A stretch of DNA of 64,000 nucleotides from Edaphochlamys debaryana (lineage: Eukaryota > Chlorophyta > Chlorophyceae > Chlamydomonadales). The stretch lies in NCBI GenBank assembly GCA_016858145.1, contig JAEHOE010000040.1, positions 682,001 to 746,000 of the forward strand, in the 5' to 3' direction. The position numbers and the translations under genes were made by a program. Under the pieces are notes generated by a model. That model searched no databases. It was not told the DNA's origin and saw only the letters and a program-made list of their open reading frames with translations. Below are positions 55,696 to 64,000 of the stretch, in pieces; positions within the stretch are counted from its first letter, which is position 1, and every line of letters starts with the position of its first letter.

Positions 55696-56703
55696 GGGAC
55701 TGTGAGCCCGTGGGGTAAGCTGGGACCGGCGGCTCAGGGGTGTCTGGGCACAGCCTGGCCAGGGATGAGCCGGCAGTACGAGGCAGTACAGGGCTGTACA
55801 CTGTACGGGAGCGTGGCCTAGCCTGCGCACCGGGACTGTGACCCGTGCAGCAGGAGCTAAGGCTCGGAGGCAGAGAAACAGTATGGCCGCTGGGGCGTTA
55901 CAACAGAAGCATAGGTAGAGCGCTATCGGGGCTCGGCCCGGGAGCCCGGAGCTCTCCTCAACGTGACTCCCAGAACAATGGGAAATGACCGCCTTATATG
56001 TGATCGGCGGGGCCCTAGTGCCGTACAACCGAAACTACCGGAAGATGTGTCATCCGCAGCTAGCGGAAGGTGTCAACTTAGTCATGGGCAGATCCGTCTT
56101 GCCAGTCTGACAAATGGAAGCTGATGAGTCAGCATTCGTAAGGATAACGACCGACTGTCTGACTGCGGAGTCAGATCCTACTCATCTGTCCGACACGGCA
56201 GTTACTTCCAGTTACGCGGAGGCCTGGTCCTAGTGACCGGCGGCCAGGCCAAGCGGGACACGGCTCCCTGAGTCAGGGCATATCCGGCGTCTGAGCCGCC
56301 ATCCACAACAACGCTAACCAGCGGGTCATGCTTTCTACGCGCTACGCATCACAACCATTGCCTGCACAGCAGGCTATGCCATGCCGTGTCATGGGGCCAC
56401 AGCTGCTATGGCTAGGGTGCATCAGCAGCAGAGGGGAGCGGGACTAAGGGTTCCTGGGCGCTGAGTGAGGGTATAACCCCGGGGTGCAGCGGCGGGCTAC
56501 TGTGCACGGGCAGGACACTGCCGCATCCCGTCAGGAGACTGCGACCGTGACGCAACTGCCATGTGTTCAGCGACAGCTGTCGGCCTTCCCCCGCGGACGC
56601 CACTCGACCCGAGCGGCCCCTTTCCTAAGGCTCTGGCAAGGGACAGGCCTTAGGGGTTGCTGATATCGTCGTTGTAGCGCTTGGGGGAAGCCAGAGGATC
56701 GGT

Positions 56704-58050
56704 TCAGCAGGAATCAGAAGGGCTGGTGGGTAAGGGCTCTTCAGCCAGGGCCAGGTGAGGGGGTGGCCACGGTTCCAGGGGCTGCCGTGCCAGGCTCGGC
56801 CGGAAGGCTCGTGACGATCCAGAGCCAGGTGACCACGTTCCGGGGCCCTGCAGCAGCACGGTCAGAGCCTGAACAGGCTGATTGCCGAAGGTGGCGGCAG
56901 TCTTGAGGTCCTCCAGAGCATCTCCGGGCCAGGAAGGATGGGGGAAGGGCGGTGGCCAGGGGCCCCGGGTTCCATCCTCCCCGACTACGACTACGTGAAT
57001 CAGGGTCAGGTAGGCCCTAATCGGCACTCCCATAGCGGGACCCATGGTCTTTGTGGCAGTGAAGGTGGAATTTGCGACCACAAGATGGCTGAGGAGAGTC
57101 GTTGTTGAAAGGGAAACCAGTGAGGTGCGTGACGTACCCTCCGGGTAGGCTTGTTGACCGGGCCAGGGGGACTCCGCAGGAGCGCAGGCCGGCTCCACGA
57201 ACGCGTTGTTGTGGCCGCATGAGGGCCCGCTGTGCGTGTCGAGCGCTTTTGCGGCTGTCGCAGAGCCCTCATCCGGCGGTGGTGGGGGCTGCGGCTTGCT
57301 GTTCAGTGCCACATTGGGGATGAAGAAAGGGGTGCCCGAGGGGCTCTCAGCCTCGGCAGTGGCATCCAGGGGCTGGAAAGGGACGACGAAGCAGGAAGAG
57401 ACGGACCGTGGGGCAGGGAACGTCTGCCCAAACGGCTGCTTGGGGCTGAGAAGCTCGGGGAAACAGACGTCGGAAGGCGTAGAAATCTCGTTGGAAGAGC
57501 CTGGGGGTGGCTCAAAGGCCGTGCCATCCCCGACTGGGGCATCGGCAGGCTTGGAGCTGGCGCCAGGGCAGCTCTGCTGTGGCCCTGTCTTGGGGTGTTC
57601 CCCCGCGGTAATCTGGAAGTCCGGGCTGGACGTAGGGGTTGGTGGGCTCTGCAACGTGTCGGACGGCAGCTCCTGAGCGCTCGAGACCACGGGCATCAAG
57701 CCCAGGGGGTCATCCGGCGATCCGGGGGCTGAGGCGCACCGCGTGTCTGCACCGCGAGGGCAGAGATGGGCTCCAAGAGCGACGGAGGGCTGGGCTGAGG
57801 AGGCGAAGGAGGCGAACGCACAGGGCCAACCGTGGGTGAAGATGCCGTGTCGGGGGCAGGCTGTGCCGCACCCGCAGGGGTCTGCAGGGCTGGCTCCAGG
57901 GACTGCAGCGTCTTGGTAGGGCGCACTGGCTCTGCGGCTACTGGCAGCGGCTCCAGAGAGGGCTTGGTGGCCGACGCCTCGACGGATGGGGCACAGGTCA
58001 CCATGCCGCTGGCCACCGGTGGGACCGACGTGGCCATCGGCGGAGCCCAT
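56704..58050 (-). CDS. Second frame continuing the gag gene
   Basis: 448 codons open in a different frame, overlapping the gag 3' end by 355 bases. Its composition downstream of about 57720 is protein-like (FVVPFQPLDATAEAESPSGT), not the Arg/Ala runs typical of shadow frames here. The most likely reading is that gag continues in this frame after a single-base change or frameshift near 57710–57730. No protease or zinc-knuckle motif is visible. Confidence 0.5.
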   Translation of the reverse strand: MGSADGHVGPTGGQRHGDLCPIRRGVGHQALSGAAASSRRASAPYQDAAVPGASPADPCGCGTACPRHGIFTHGWPCAFASFASSAQPSVALGAHLCPRGADTRCASAPGSPDDPLGLMPVVSSAQELPSDTLQSPPTPTSSPDFQITAGEHPKTGPQQSCPGASSKPADAPVGDGTAFEPPPGSSNEISTPSDVCFPELLSPKQPFGQTFPAPRSVSSCFVVPFQPLDATAEAESPSGTPFFIPNVALNSKPQPPPPPDEGSATAAKALDTHSGPSCGHNNAFVEPACAPAESPWPGQQAYPEGTSRTSLVSLSTTTLLSHLVVANSTFTATKTMGPAMGVPIRAYLTLIHVVVVGEDGTRGPWPPPFPHPSWPGDALEDLKTAATFGNQPVQALTVLLQGPGTWSPGSGSSRAFRPSLARQPLEPWPPPHLALAEEPLPTSPSDSC

Positions 58051-59420
58051 GGCAGCGGCTCAGGCTGGCCTGAGGAGCAGGCCGGGACTGCGGCCTCACG
58101 CTCCACAGGGGGTGGAGCAGGGGTGTCGCGGCGCCTGCCGGTCTTGACAGTGCCTCTGACCAGGAGAAAGCCTGGAGCAAACGCTGGCTTTACCCCAGGG
58201 CGACCCGGGTTGAGGGTTCCCGAGTCCGCAGCCGTGATGGGACCCCTAGCAGCATGCGCGTCCCCAGCTGCGGTAGCGAGTGAGGCCGTGCATCGGGCCA
58301 TGAACTGTGACCCTTGGGGGCGACGCTCGCAGACACCATTCGGGAAGGCTGGCTGCTGAGCCGGGAGGCCTGAAGCACACCGTGACGTGGCGGGGGAGAT
58401 GGGGCTCGAGACCTCCGGCTCCTCCATCCTCACGTGATATGACTCAGCACCCTGCCCACCGTACACCTGTGTCGGCGTGGCGAAGCAAGCGGAGGGCACC
58501 ATCATAGAGGGGTCCAGGGCGCTGGGTTCCAGGCCTGTGGACTCCGACGCCAGAGCTTCCAGCGTGTGGGTCAGCAGGGCAACCTGCCTCGCCAGCTTGC
58601 TCACAGCCTCAGGGCTGAAGGAATGCGAGACGTCGGAAGCGGGCGTGGACCTAGGTGGGGCAGCGTACCCGCACCCGGACTGAAGCAGGTTGGGCTGGTC
58701 AGACAGCCGGCCGGTGTGGCCCCAGTAGTAGCCATCCTCTGTGTAGCAGTAATGGGAGGCCTGACCGTCCGGGTGTGGCCGGTGCTCATTGTGCACGGGC
58801 CAGGCCGAAGGCCCGGAAGGTGAACCCTCACTCACCCTCATCCTAGCCGCCAGACGGGGCAGGGGCGCAGAGAGGCTGGGCCCGTCACCCCATGTCCGGG
58901 TGGTCGAGGGCTGCAGCCCGCTCTCGCTGACGTAGATGGCATCTTGTACGGCCTGCTCCAGCGTGGAGGGTCGCAGGAGGTAGACCTGGGCGTAGAGGCG
59001 CGGCAGCAGGCCCCGAAGGAAGTTGAAGCGGTGGATGGGATCTGCGTCCAGGTCAATGCCCAGGCGGGAGGCCAGGTCGTTGAACCTGTCGGCGTACGAC
59101 CGTACGGATTCCCAATGATGCTGCCGGCACTTCGAGAAGCGGTGGTACAGCTCATCAGCATTGGCTCCAAACCTCTCAATGAAGCGATCCTTGAACAGGG
59201 GCCAAGTGGTGATGGACCGGCAGATGCCAAACCACCAAGAGGCGGCCTCATCGCCTAAGCGGCAAGTGGACACACGAAGGCACGTGTCAGGAGACCAGCG
59301 GTAGAGGCCAGCCAGGCTCTCCACCCGCAGTAGCCATTGTCTAGCATCAGTGTTGGTGTACCACGGTACGGACTCAACACTAGAGGGGTGTACGAAGTCT
59401 GGGTTACCCGGCTCCTCCAT
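57696..59420 (-). CDS. Retrotransposon Gag protein
   Basis: 574 codons from ATG 59420 on the minus strand. Residues about 25–140 carry the Ty3/gypsy-type gag core: ARQWLLRVESLAGLYRW, GDEAASWWFGICRSITTWPL, FKDRFIERFGANADELYHRF, then ESVRSYADRFNDLASRLGID. The C-terminal half is Pro/Ser/Thr-rich without a CCHC knuckle. Gag forms the particle in which LTR-element RNA is copied. The start codon lies about 135 bases inside the 5' LTR, the usual leader distance. Confidence 0.85.
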   Translation of the reverse strand: MEEPGNPDFVHPSSVESVPWYTNTDARQWLLRVESLAGLYRWSPDTCLRVSTCRLGDEAASWWFGICRSITTWPLFKDRFIERFGANADELYHRFSKCRQHHWESVRSYADRFNDLASRLGIDLDADPIHRFNFLRGLLPRLYAQVYLLRPSTLEQAVQDAIYVSESGLQPSTTRTWGDGPSLSAPLPRLAARMRVSEGSPSGPSAWPVHNEHRPHPDGQASHYCYTEDGYYWGHTGRLSDQPNLLQSGCGYAAPPRSTPASDVSHSFSPEAVSKLARQVALLTHTLEALASESTGLEPSALDPSMMVPSACFATPTQVYGGQGAESYHVRMEEPEVSSPISPATSRCASGLPAQQPAFPNGVCERRPQGSQFMARCTASLATAAGDAHAARGPITAADSGTLNPGRPGVKPAFAPGFLLVRGTVKTGRRRDTPAPPPVEREAAVPACSSGQPEPLPWAPPMATSVPPVASGMVTCAPSVEASATKPSLEPLPVAAEPVRPTKTLQSLEPALQTPAGAAQPAPDTASSPTVGPVRSPPSPPQPSPPSLLEPISALAVQTRGAPQPPDRRMTPWA

Positions 59421-59540
59421 CTCGCATCACAGCTTAGAGAGCAGTGAGGCAGGGGTGAGGGACCTAGGACGGCAGCCCGAGACTCGTGCACCACACGTGG
59501 CATGTGGCTTAGCCTGGATGGTGATGCACCAAGCCAAGAC

Positions 59541-59554
59541 CAGTCCCGCTACCA
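59541..59554 (-). other. Putative primer-binding site
   Basis: Minus-strand TGGTAGCGGGACTG starts directly at the inner edge of the 5' LTR. TGG pairs with the CCA end of a tRNA; the tRNA species was not identified. Confidence 0.5.
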
Positions 59555-60021
59555 CGCGCGCCGGGAGGGCGCCGCCAACCACCCAGCCAAACTTTTCGCG
59601 ACTTTTCGCAACCGACCACAGAGTGCCCTAGACCGTTATGGCTGTATCACCACAGGCAGCGGCACACCGCCGAGTGGGCAGCGGGACGGACTAGCGGGAC
59701 CCCAGGGGTAGGGTAACACCCTGCGGGAGTTCGCCCAGTCAGGGCTGGTAGACTGGTACGTACGGGTATATGGGTACGGTACAGTACAGCCCTGGGGGTA
59801 GGGAAGGAGGGTAGGAGCACAGAAAGGGGACTCCAGAGCGGGACAGGGTAAAGCAGGTGCGGAAGCGTAGGCGGAAGGTAACGGGGCTGTGGTAGTGGTA
59901 GGGGACGGATACTGCGGAGCGGCAGTGCGCCGGGACCGCACTAGAGTATCACTGCACTGCTATCCTAATGTAGGCTCTGGGGCCACAGTGGGGCCTGAGT
60001 GAGGCAGAGAGGCAAAGTAAC
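59555..60021 (-). repeat. 5' LTR (right copy)
   Basis: Direct repeat partner of 55230–55695. Shares CGCGCGCCGGGAGGGCGCCG at one edge and TGAGTGAGGCAGAGAGGCA at the other. Confidence 0.82.
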
Positions 60022-61445
60022 CACAGCCCCACAGCCCACAGCTGCACTCGCACGAATACCCAGGCATGCAAGCCGTGGAGGGGGCGGGAAGGGTTGCGGC
60101 CTACAGGGGACCGGGGGCGAAGGGAGGACGAGTGCAAAGCGGCTCGCCACACCGCCGCCCGTGCGTGTGCCCCACCGGCCCCAACGCCCTACCTTCTAGG
60201 CGCCAATCATCTCGCCAAGCCCACCGCCGCACCAGCAAGCATCCGAGCCGTAGACAGGTGGAACGGTTGCACCCTGCAGGGGACCGGGGCCCGAGGAAGG
60301 ACAAGGCACAGGACAAGGCACAGCCTGCAGCCCCGTCACACACCAGTGGGTGTGCCCCTAGGGCCCTCATGCTCTGTACACGACAACCTCCGAGGGCCCA
60401 CGCCAAGCCCACCGCCTCACAGACACGCATCCCACAGCATACGAGCTGTGCATGGGTGGGCAGTGATTGCATCCCGCTGCCGACCAGAGGCCGAGGGCGA
60501 GCGGGAGCACAACCAAACGAACCACGCCCCTGGTCGTTTGCCGCAAGGGTCTCCATGTCTTGCCCTCGACTCCTCCCAAGAACCATGATCTTGCCAAGCC
60601 CTACATTTCACAAGCAACGCTTTCCCCTCCTCCGATCCGCGCCAGAGTGGGAGGCATGCGTCCTGCAGGGGACCGGGGGCGAAGGGAGGACGAGTGCACA
60701 GGTACCCGCCGCAGCCCCCGCGGGTGCACCCCACTGGCCCCCACGACCTGCTGAACACCAATCATCTCGCCAAGCCCACAGCCACACGGGCGCGCATCCC
60801 CAAGCATGCAAGCTGTGGACGGGGCAGAAAGGGATGCGGCCTACAGGGGACCGGGGCCCGAGGGAGGACAGGGGCACGGCCGCCCGCCCCACCATCCCCG
60901 GAGGGTGCCCACAGGCCTTGACGCCCTGGCCTTGCCTCTTCCCAGAAGCCAGTGATCTCGCCAAGCCTACCTCGTCACCAGCAGCGCTACCGCCCCATCC
61001 AAGCCTCTGCAAGGCGAGTAGGGATGAAAGGTGCAGGGGACCGGGACTCGGGGGAGGACAGGTGCACCGCCGCTCGTCCTGAACCCGCCCCGAACCCACC
61101 CGCCCCGAACCCGCATGGATGTGCATGCCTCTCCGGCCCCCATGCCCTGCCCCATCACGCCACAGGGGCCAGTGATTTAGTAAGCCCACCGACGCGTCAG
61201 CACTCCCCTGCCTCCGAGCCATGACAGGGGTAGGCTGGGAATCCTGGGATGCGACCTGCAGAGGACAGGGACCAGAGCCGCTCGTGTCGCCCACCCGCAC
61301 CCAGCAGAGCTGCCGCCGCTGACTTGCGGCCACCAACGACATCAGAAGCATAACGCCTGCACATCCAAGTCTCATCTGTGAATGTGTTAGCATCGAGGTC
61401 TGCTGCAGGACAGGATCGGGCCGGAGGGAGGGCAGATGCGCATCA
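60022..61445. repeat. Diverged tandem satellite, period about 185 bp, ~8 units
   Basis: The core (T/G)(A/G)CAGGGGACCGGG recurs at about 60098, 60274, 60664, 60842 and 61033, with weaker copies near 60470, 61259 and 61403. A second marker, AT(C/T)TCGCCAAGCCCAC, recurs in the same order between cores (60208, 60400, 60587, 60764, 60950, 61168). Spacing is mostly 176–196 bases. Units differ by perhaps 30 percent, so the array is old. It starts right at the outer edge of the 5' LTR. Confidence 0.8.
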
Positions 61446-63200
61446 GCCGTCTCAGTAGGTTATCGGAAACAGCCCCACGCACTCAGGGCCAGCTGCGCCG
61501 CACTCGGAGCCGCACCTTCCCAGCCAGCTGCTTCAGGGCTTTGACAGCTGGTCATGGGCTTCTCTTCCTGGGAGTTGGCTGGAAGGCAGAGTCTTAGCAG
61601 GGCGGTGCACCCATTCGGTCGCGCAGCATGCCCCCGTTCCCTGAACACCGCACCGTGCTGCACGTGTCCACTGGCAAGCGATACGGTCGCTAGAGCTCCC
61701 CTGGCAGCCGTCCAGCGAGTGCCACACTCTGACAGTGTGACCTCGCATGCGGCAGGCAGCGATGAACTGCAAGTGGGGAAGGGGCCGAGGGGCGAAGGGG
61801 GGAGGCCGAGGTACGGAAGGGCGAGAAAGGCCCCGCAGGCCGCCCGCTGCAAGCCGCTCGCCCGCTCCACGCCAACGTCCTGTACAGACAGAAGGTGTTG
61901 AAAAACACCAGTGCGTACAGGATAGCGCTGCAGCGCGACCGCCATGCATTTGTCTGTCACAGCGCTGCGCCTACGGCTATGCGAAGTTGATAGAGACAAC
62001 GCCGATCACTTGTGGTGATGGTGGCGAAGCAGTGCGTCGCCTGAGCGTTGAGCTCAGCGCGTCAGCATTTTCTTGACAACAACAGCTGGCGCAGCATGCA
62101 GCGGAGAGGGCAAGGGCCTCGTGATCTCCATGCTTAGCACTGACAGCAAGGAGCTTTGGCAGCTCTGTGACGTCAACGTGAAACGGCGCTGAGCTGCGGT
62201 ACAGCAGCGACCTCGTGAGACCTGAGAGCTGCAAAAAGGCTCCAGGCTGTGTGTTAGGCCCAGGCCAGCAGCGCGCGGCTGGATGCCAGCAGCCACGTTG
62301 ACCACTGAAGAGGGCCAACGAGTTTTGGCAGCTGGACTCCTCAGCGTGGGCTAGCTGCGGAGACTGCAGGAAGCAGCCAACAGCAGGCCCAGCTGCGCTC
62401 CGTAGGCCGGTCCGCTATCGACAATGTCGTCGCGCCTGCGTTCATGCCTGCTGTCTCCCCGCTGCTTGCTAGTCATATGTATGCCCACCATAAAGCAGAG
62501 AAGCTCCATCGTTTGCGTCAAGTTTGGGCGCGCGAAAGCATCCTCACCGGGCGTTGTTTGCGCAAATGCGTGCAGCATAGTCGCTTAAGCACGGGGGTTA
62601 TTTTGTTTTAGCTTTTGGTGGTTTGCCTGGCGGTCTTGCGGGGTAACTAGCTCCCGCACGCGAAAGCCCATTTTCCGCCAACGGAAATGATGAAATGATC
62701 GCACACAACCTGTCCCTCAAGATAATCCGACTATGTCGGCTTTTCGCGCGAGGTCCTTTGGGCACGCCCGCACGCAGGCTTGGCGGCGGCGGGGCGACGG
62801 GCGACGCACGGGGCGAAACACACACGAACACGCATGTCCGCATGTCCTCCTCCCTTCTTTGTCCTTCCAAGCCCCGGAGACCCGCAGCAGCAGCCCGCAG
62901 CCGGTTCAGCCCGAAAATTGGGCTCTGGCGTGCGGCCCGACCGCGCCCATCCGGGGTTTAAAGCAAAGCGCTATGCCCATCCGGGGTAGTGTGGACTGTT
63001 GCAGTTTGTTCTCCAGCCCTCCGCCCTCGGCTTACTGGCCCCTGTAGCTTGCACGTGCATAGCTGCCCCGACCGCGGACGGTGCGCAGGCAGGTCCTAGG
63101 TGCGATTTGTTCTGCACCGCCGGCCCACACGAGCGCAGCGTGCCAGGACCCACGTTACCCCCACCCTAACCCCGCCCGGCTTCCCGGCCGGTCCCCAGCC
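61446..63200. other. Gene-poor stretch
   Basis: Open frames at 61460–62318 on the minus strand and 62695–63047 on the plus strand have no motif I recognise and no convincing splice structure. Confidence 0.4.
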
Positions 63201-63204
63201 CCGC

Positions 63205-63345
63205 GTGCCGTATTGATACGGCAGCAAGAGCCGTATCCGTACTAATACGTATCCGCAACTCTATCGGCAACTCTGCGCTGTGCTCGACTACCATCACGGG
63301 AAACGGCAAAAGGCCAAGCGCACACCCTAAACTGGTGTAACTCAC
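63205..63345 (-). mobile_element. Relic of the CGTATTAATACG MITE family next to a LINE-like remnant
   Basis: 63205–63252 matches, in reverse orientation, the left subterminal part of the MITE at 30668–31075 (GCCGTATTGATACGGCAGC, GTATCCGTACTAATACGTAT) but lacks the CAGGGTTGC end. Beside it the minus strand encodes FRVCAWPFAVSRDG, close to FRVCAWPLAIHRSHAG in the LINE at 29149–31500. Confidence 0.5.
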
Positions 63346-64000
63346 TCACGAAAGACGGAAGAGGGCCTAGTTGAACGTAGGTGCAGGGTGCTGCAGGAGC
63401 AAGCATGTCACACGCATGTACGAAATACTCCGAATGCGTTTGTACGTGTTTGCGTGGAGACCCCCCGGTGACCGCTTTGCGGGTGGATACCAGTTTGCGT
63501 GGTGCCACCCGGGGAGCACGCCGGCGGGTACGTGTCATACAATGCGCGTCGCGGGCTCTTCTCTTCTAGAAGCCCGCGGTGGACTCCTTCCGATATGAGG
63601 TTGATGGCCGCAAGACTGTGGAGCGGCCAGTTCGCGAGGAATGGAAGGATGGAGCAGTCGCCTGGACCCCCCGGCCCAGGTCGCATATAAACAGTAAACA
63701 GAAGGATGCTTGGAGCCTTAAGTGAGCCAGCCGAGCGCCATCGGCGCGAGGCGGGCTGCGTTCCCGGGTATCACCCGATGGCGCGTCTCCCCGAAACGCC
63801 CCCGTGAGCCCTGCCGACCAGCGCAATACGAGCCTCTGGCAACAACGTTAAACCTGGTGCGGCAATGGGTGTATTGGAGCAGGAGGAGCAAAAGAAGCTT
63901 GGGCGGTGGGCCGAGCCGGCCCACCGTATGAACCCGAGCCCGCATATTGGTAAGGAGCTATTTGGAGTATGGACATCTGGATGAGGAGGACTTGTTTCCC
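63346..64000. other. No gene recognised to the window end
   Basis: Short open frames only; none carries a recognisable motif. Confidence 0.4.

Larger units (their letters stand above)
55230..60021 (-). mobile_element. Gag-only LTR retrotransposon (non-autonomous)
   Basis: Two direct repeats of about 466 bp (55230–55695 and 59555–60021) bound a 3.9-kb interior with one gag gene on the minus strand and no reverse transcriptase, protease or integrase motif. Immediately inside the 5' LTR (right side) the minus strand reads TGGTAGCGGGACTG, a primer-binding-site-like sequence starting with the expected TGG. This fits the TR-GAG type of non-autonomous element, which depends on enzymes from other copies. 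I found no clear polypurine tract or target duplication. Confidence 0.8.

Noticed and set aside
61460..62318. Minus-strand open frames after the satellite
   Set aside because: No recognisable domain, no splice pattern, and overlapping frames of similar length.

Overview
The window reads as nuclear DNA of a volvocine green alga close to Chlamydomonas. The signs are very high GC, short phase-consistent introns with GTGAGT/GTGCGT donors and CAG acceptors, TGTAA-type polyadenylation motifs, a LINE of the RT–RNase H–zinc knuckle–restriction-like-endonuclease type (Dualen/RandI-like, known from Chlamydomonas), and dense mobile-element debris. The species call is inference; nothing was searched.

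Layout. 1–19480: a tandem array (unit about 3.9 kb) of a six-exon gene for a polytopic, TRP-channel-like membrane protein. Copy A lacks its 5' part (window edge). Copy B is a phase-consistent model carrying a LINE fragment in an intron. Copy C has its last exon split by a 6.8-kb LINE with target-site duplications and by a further insertion. 19481–23786: gene-poor repeats, including a perfect 27-bp inverted repeat. 23787–25676: an EF-hand/single-TM/Cys-rich ectodomain protein. 25677–37123: gene-poor, with a broken PHD-finger LINE (29149–31500) that itself holds a hAT-type MITE with a perfect 8-bp duplication, a 1.2-kb foldback element and several small repeat families.

37124–54394 is the host-gene block: a VTT/TVP38-type membrane protein (minus), a YjbQ/UPF0047 protein (minus), a bZIP factor (plus), a small putative plastid membrane protein (minus), a three-exon ALDH10-like fragment (minus), a small CHORD-like zinc protein (plus), an Ala/Gln-rich protein (minus) and the CAAX prenyl protease RCE1 (plus). 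For most of these I rebuilt the exons by hand and every exon phase closes, which is the main support for the models. 55230–60021 is a gag-only LTR retrotransposon (minus), directly followed by a diverged satellite of about 185-bp period (60022–61445). 61446–64000 shows only repeat relics.

The genes do not form one pathway; they are neighbours in a repeat-rich chromosomal segment. The most unusual items are the PHD finger placed between reverse-transcriptase motifs D and E, the nested insertions in the TRP-like array, the 12-nt microexon plus GC–AG intron in the VTT gene, and the CHORD-like mini-protein with a presequence-like N terminus. Limits: no alignments or searches could be run, so family calls come from motif recognition, and 5' ends of several genes are unresolved.
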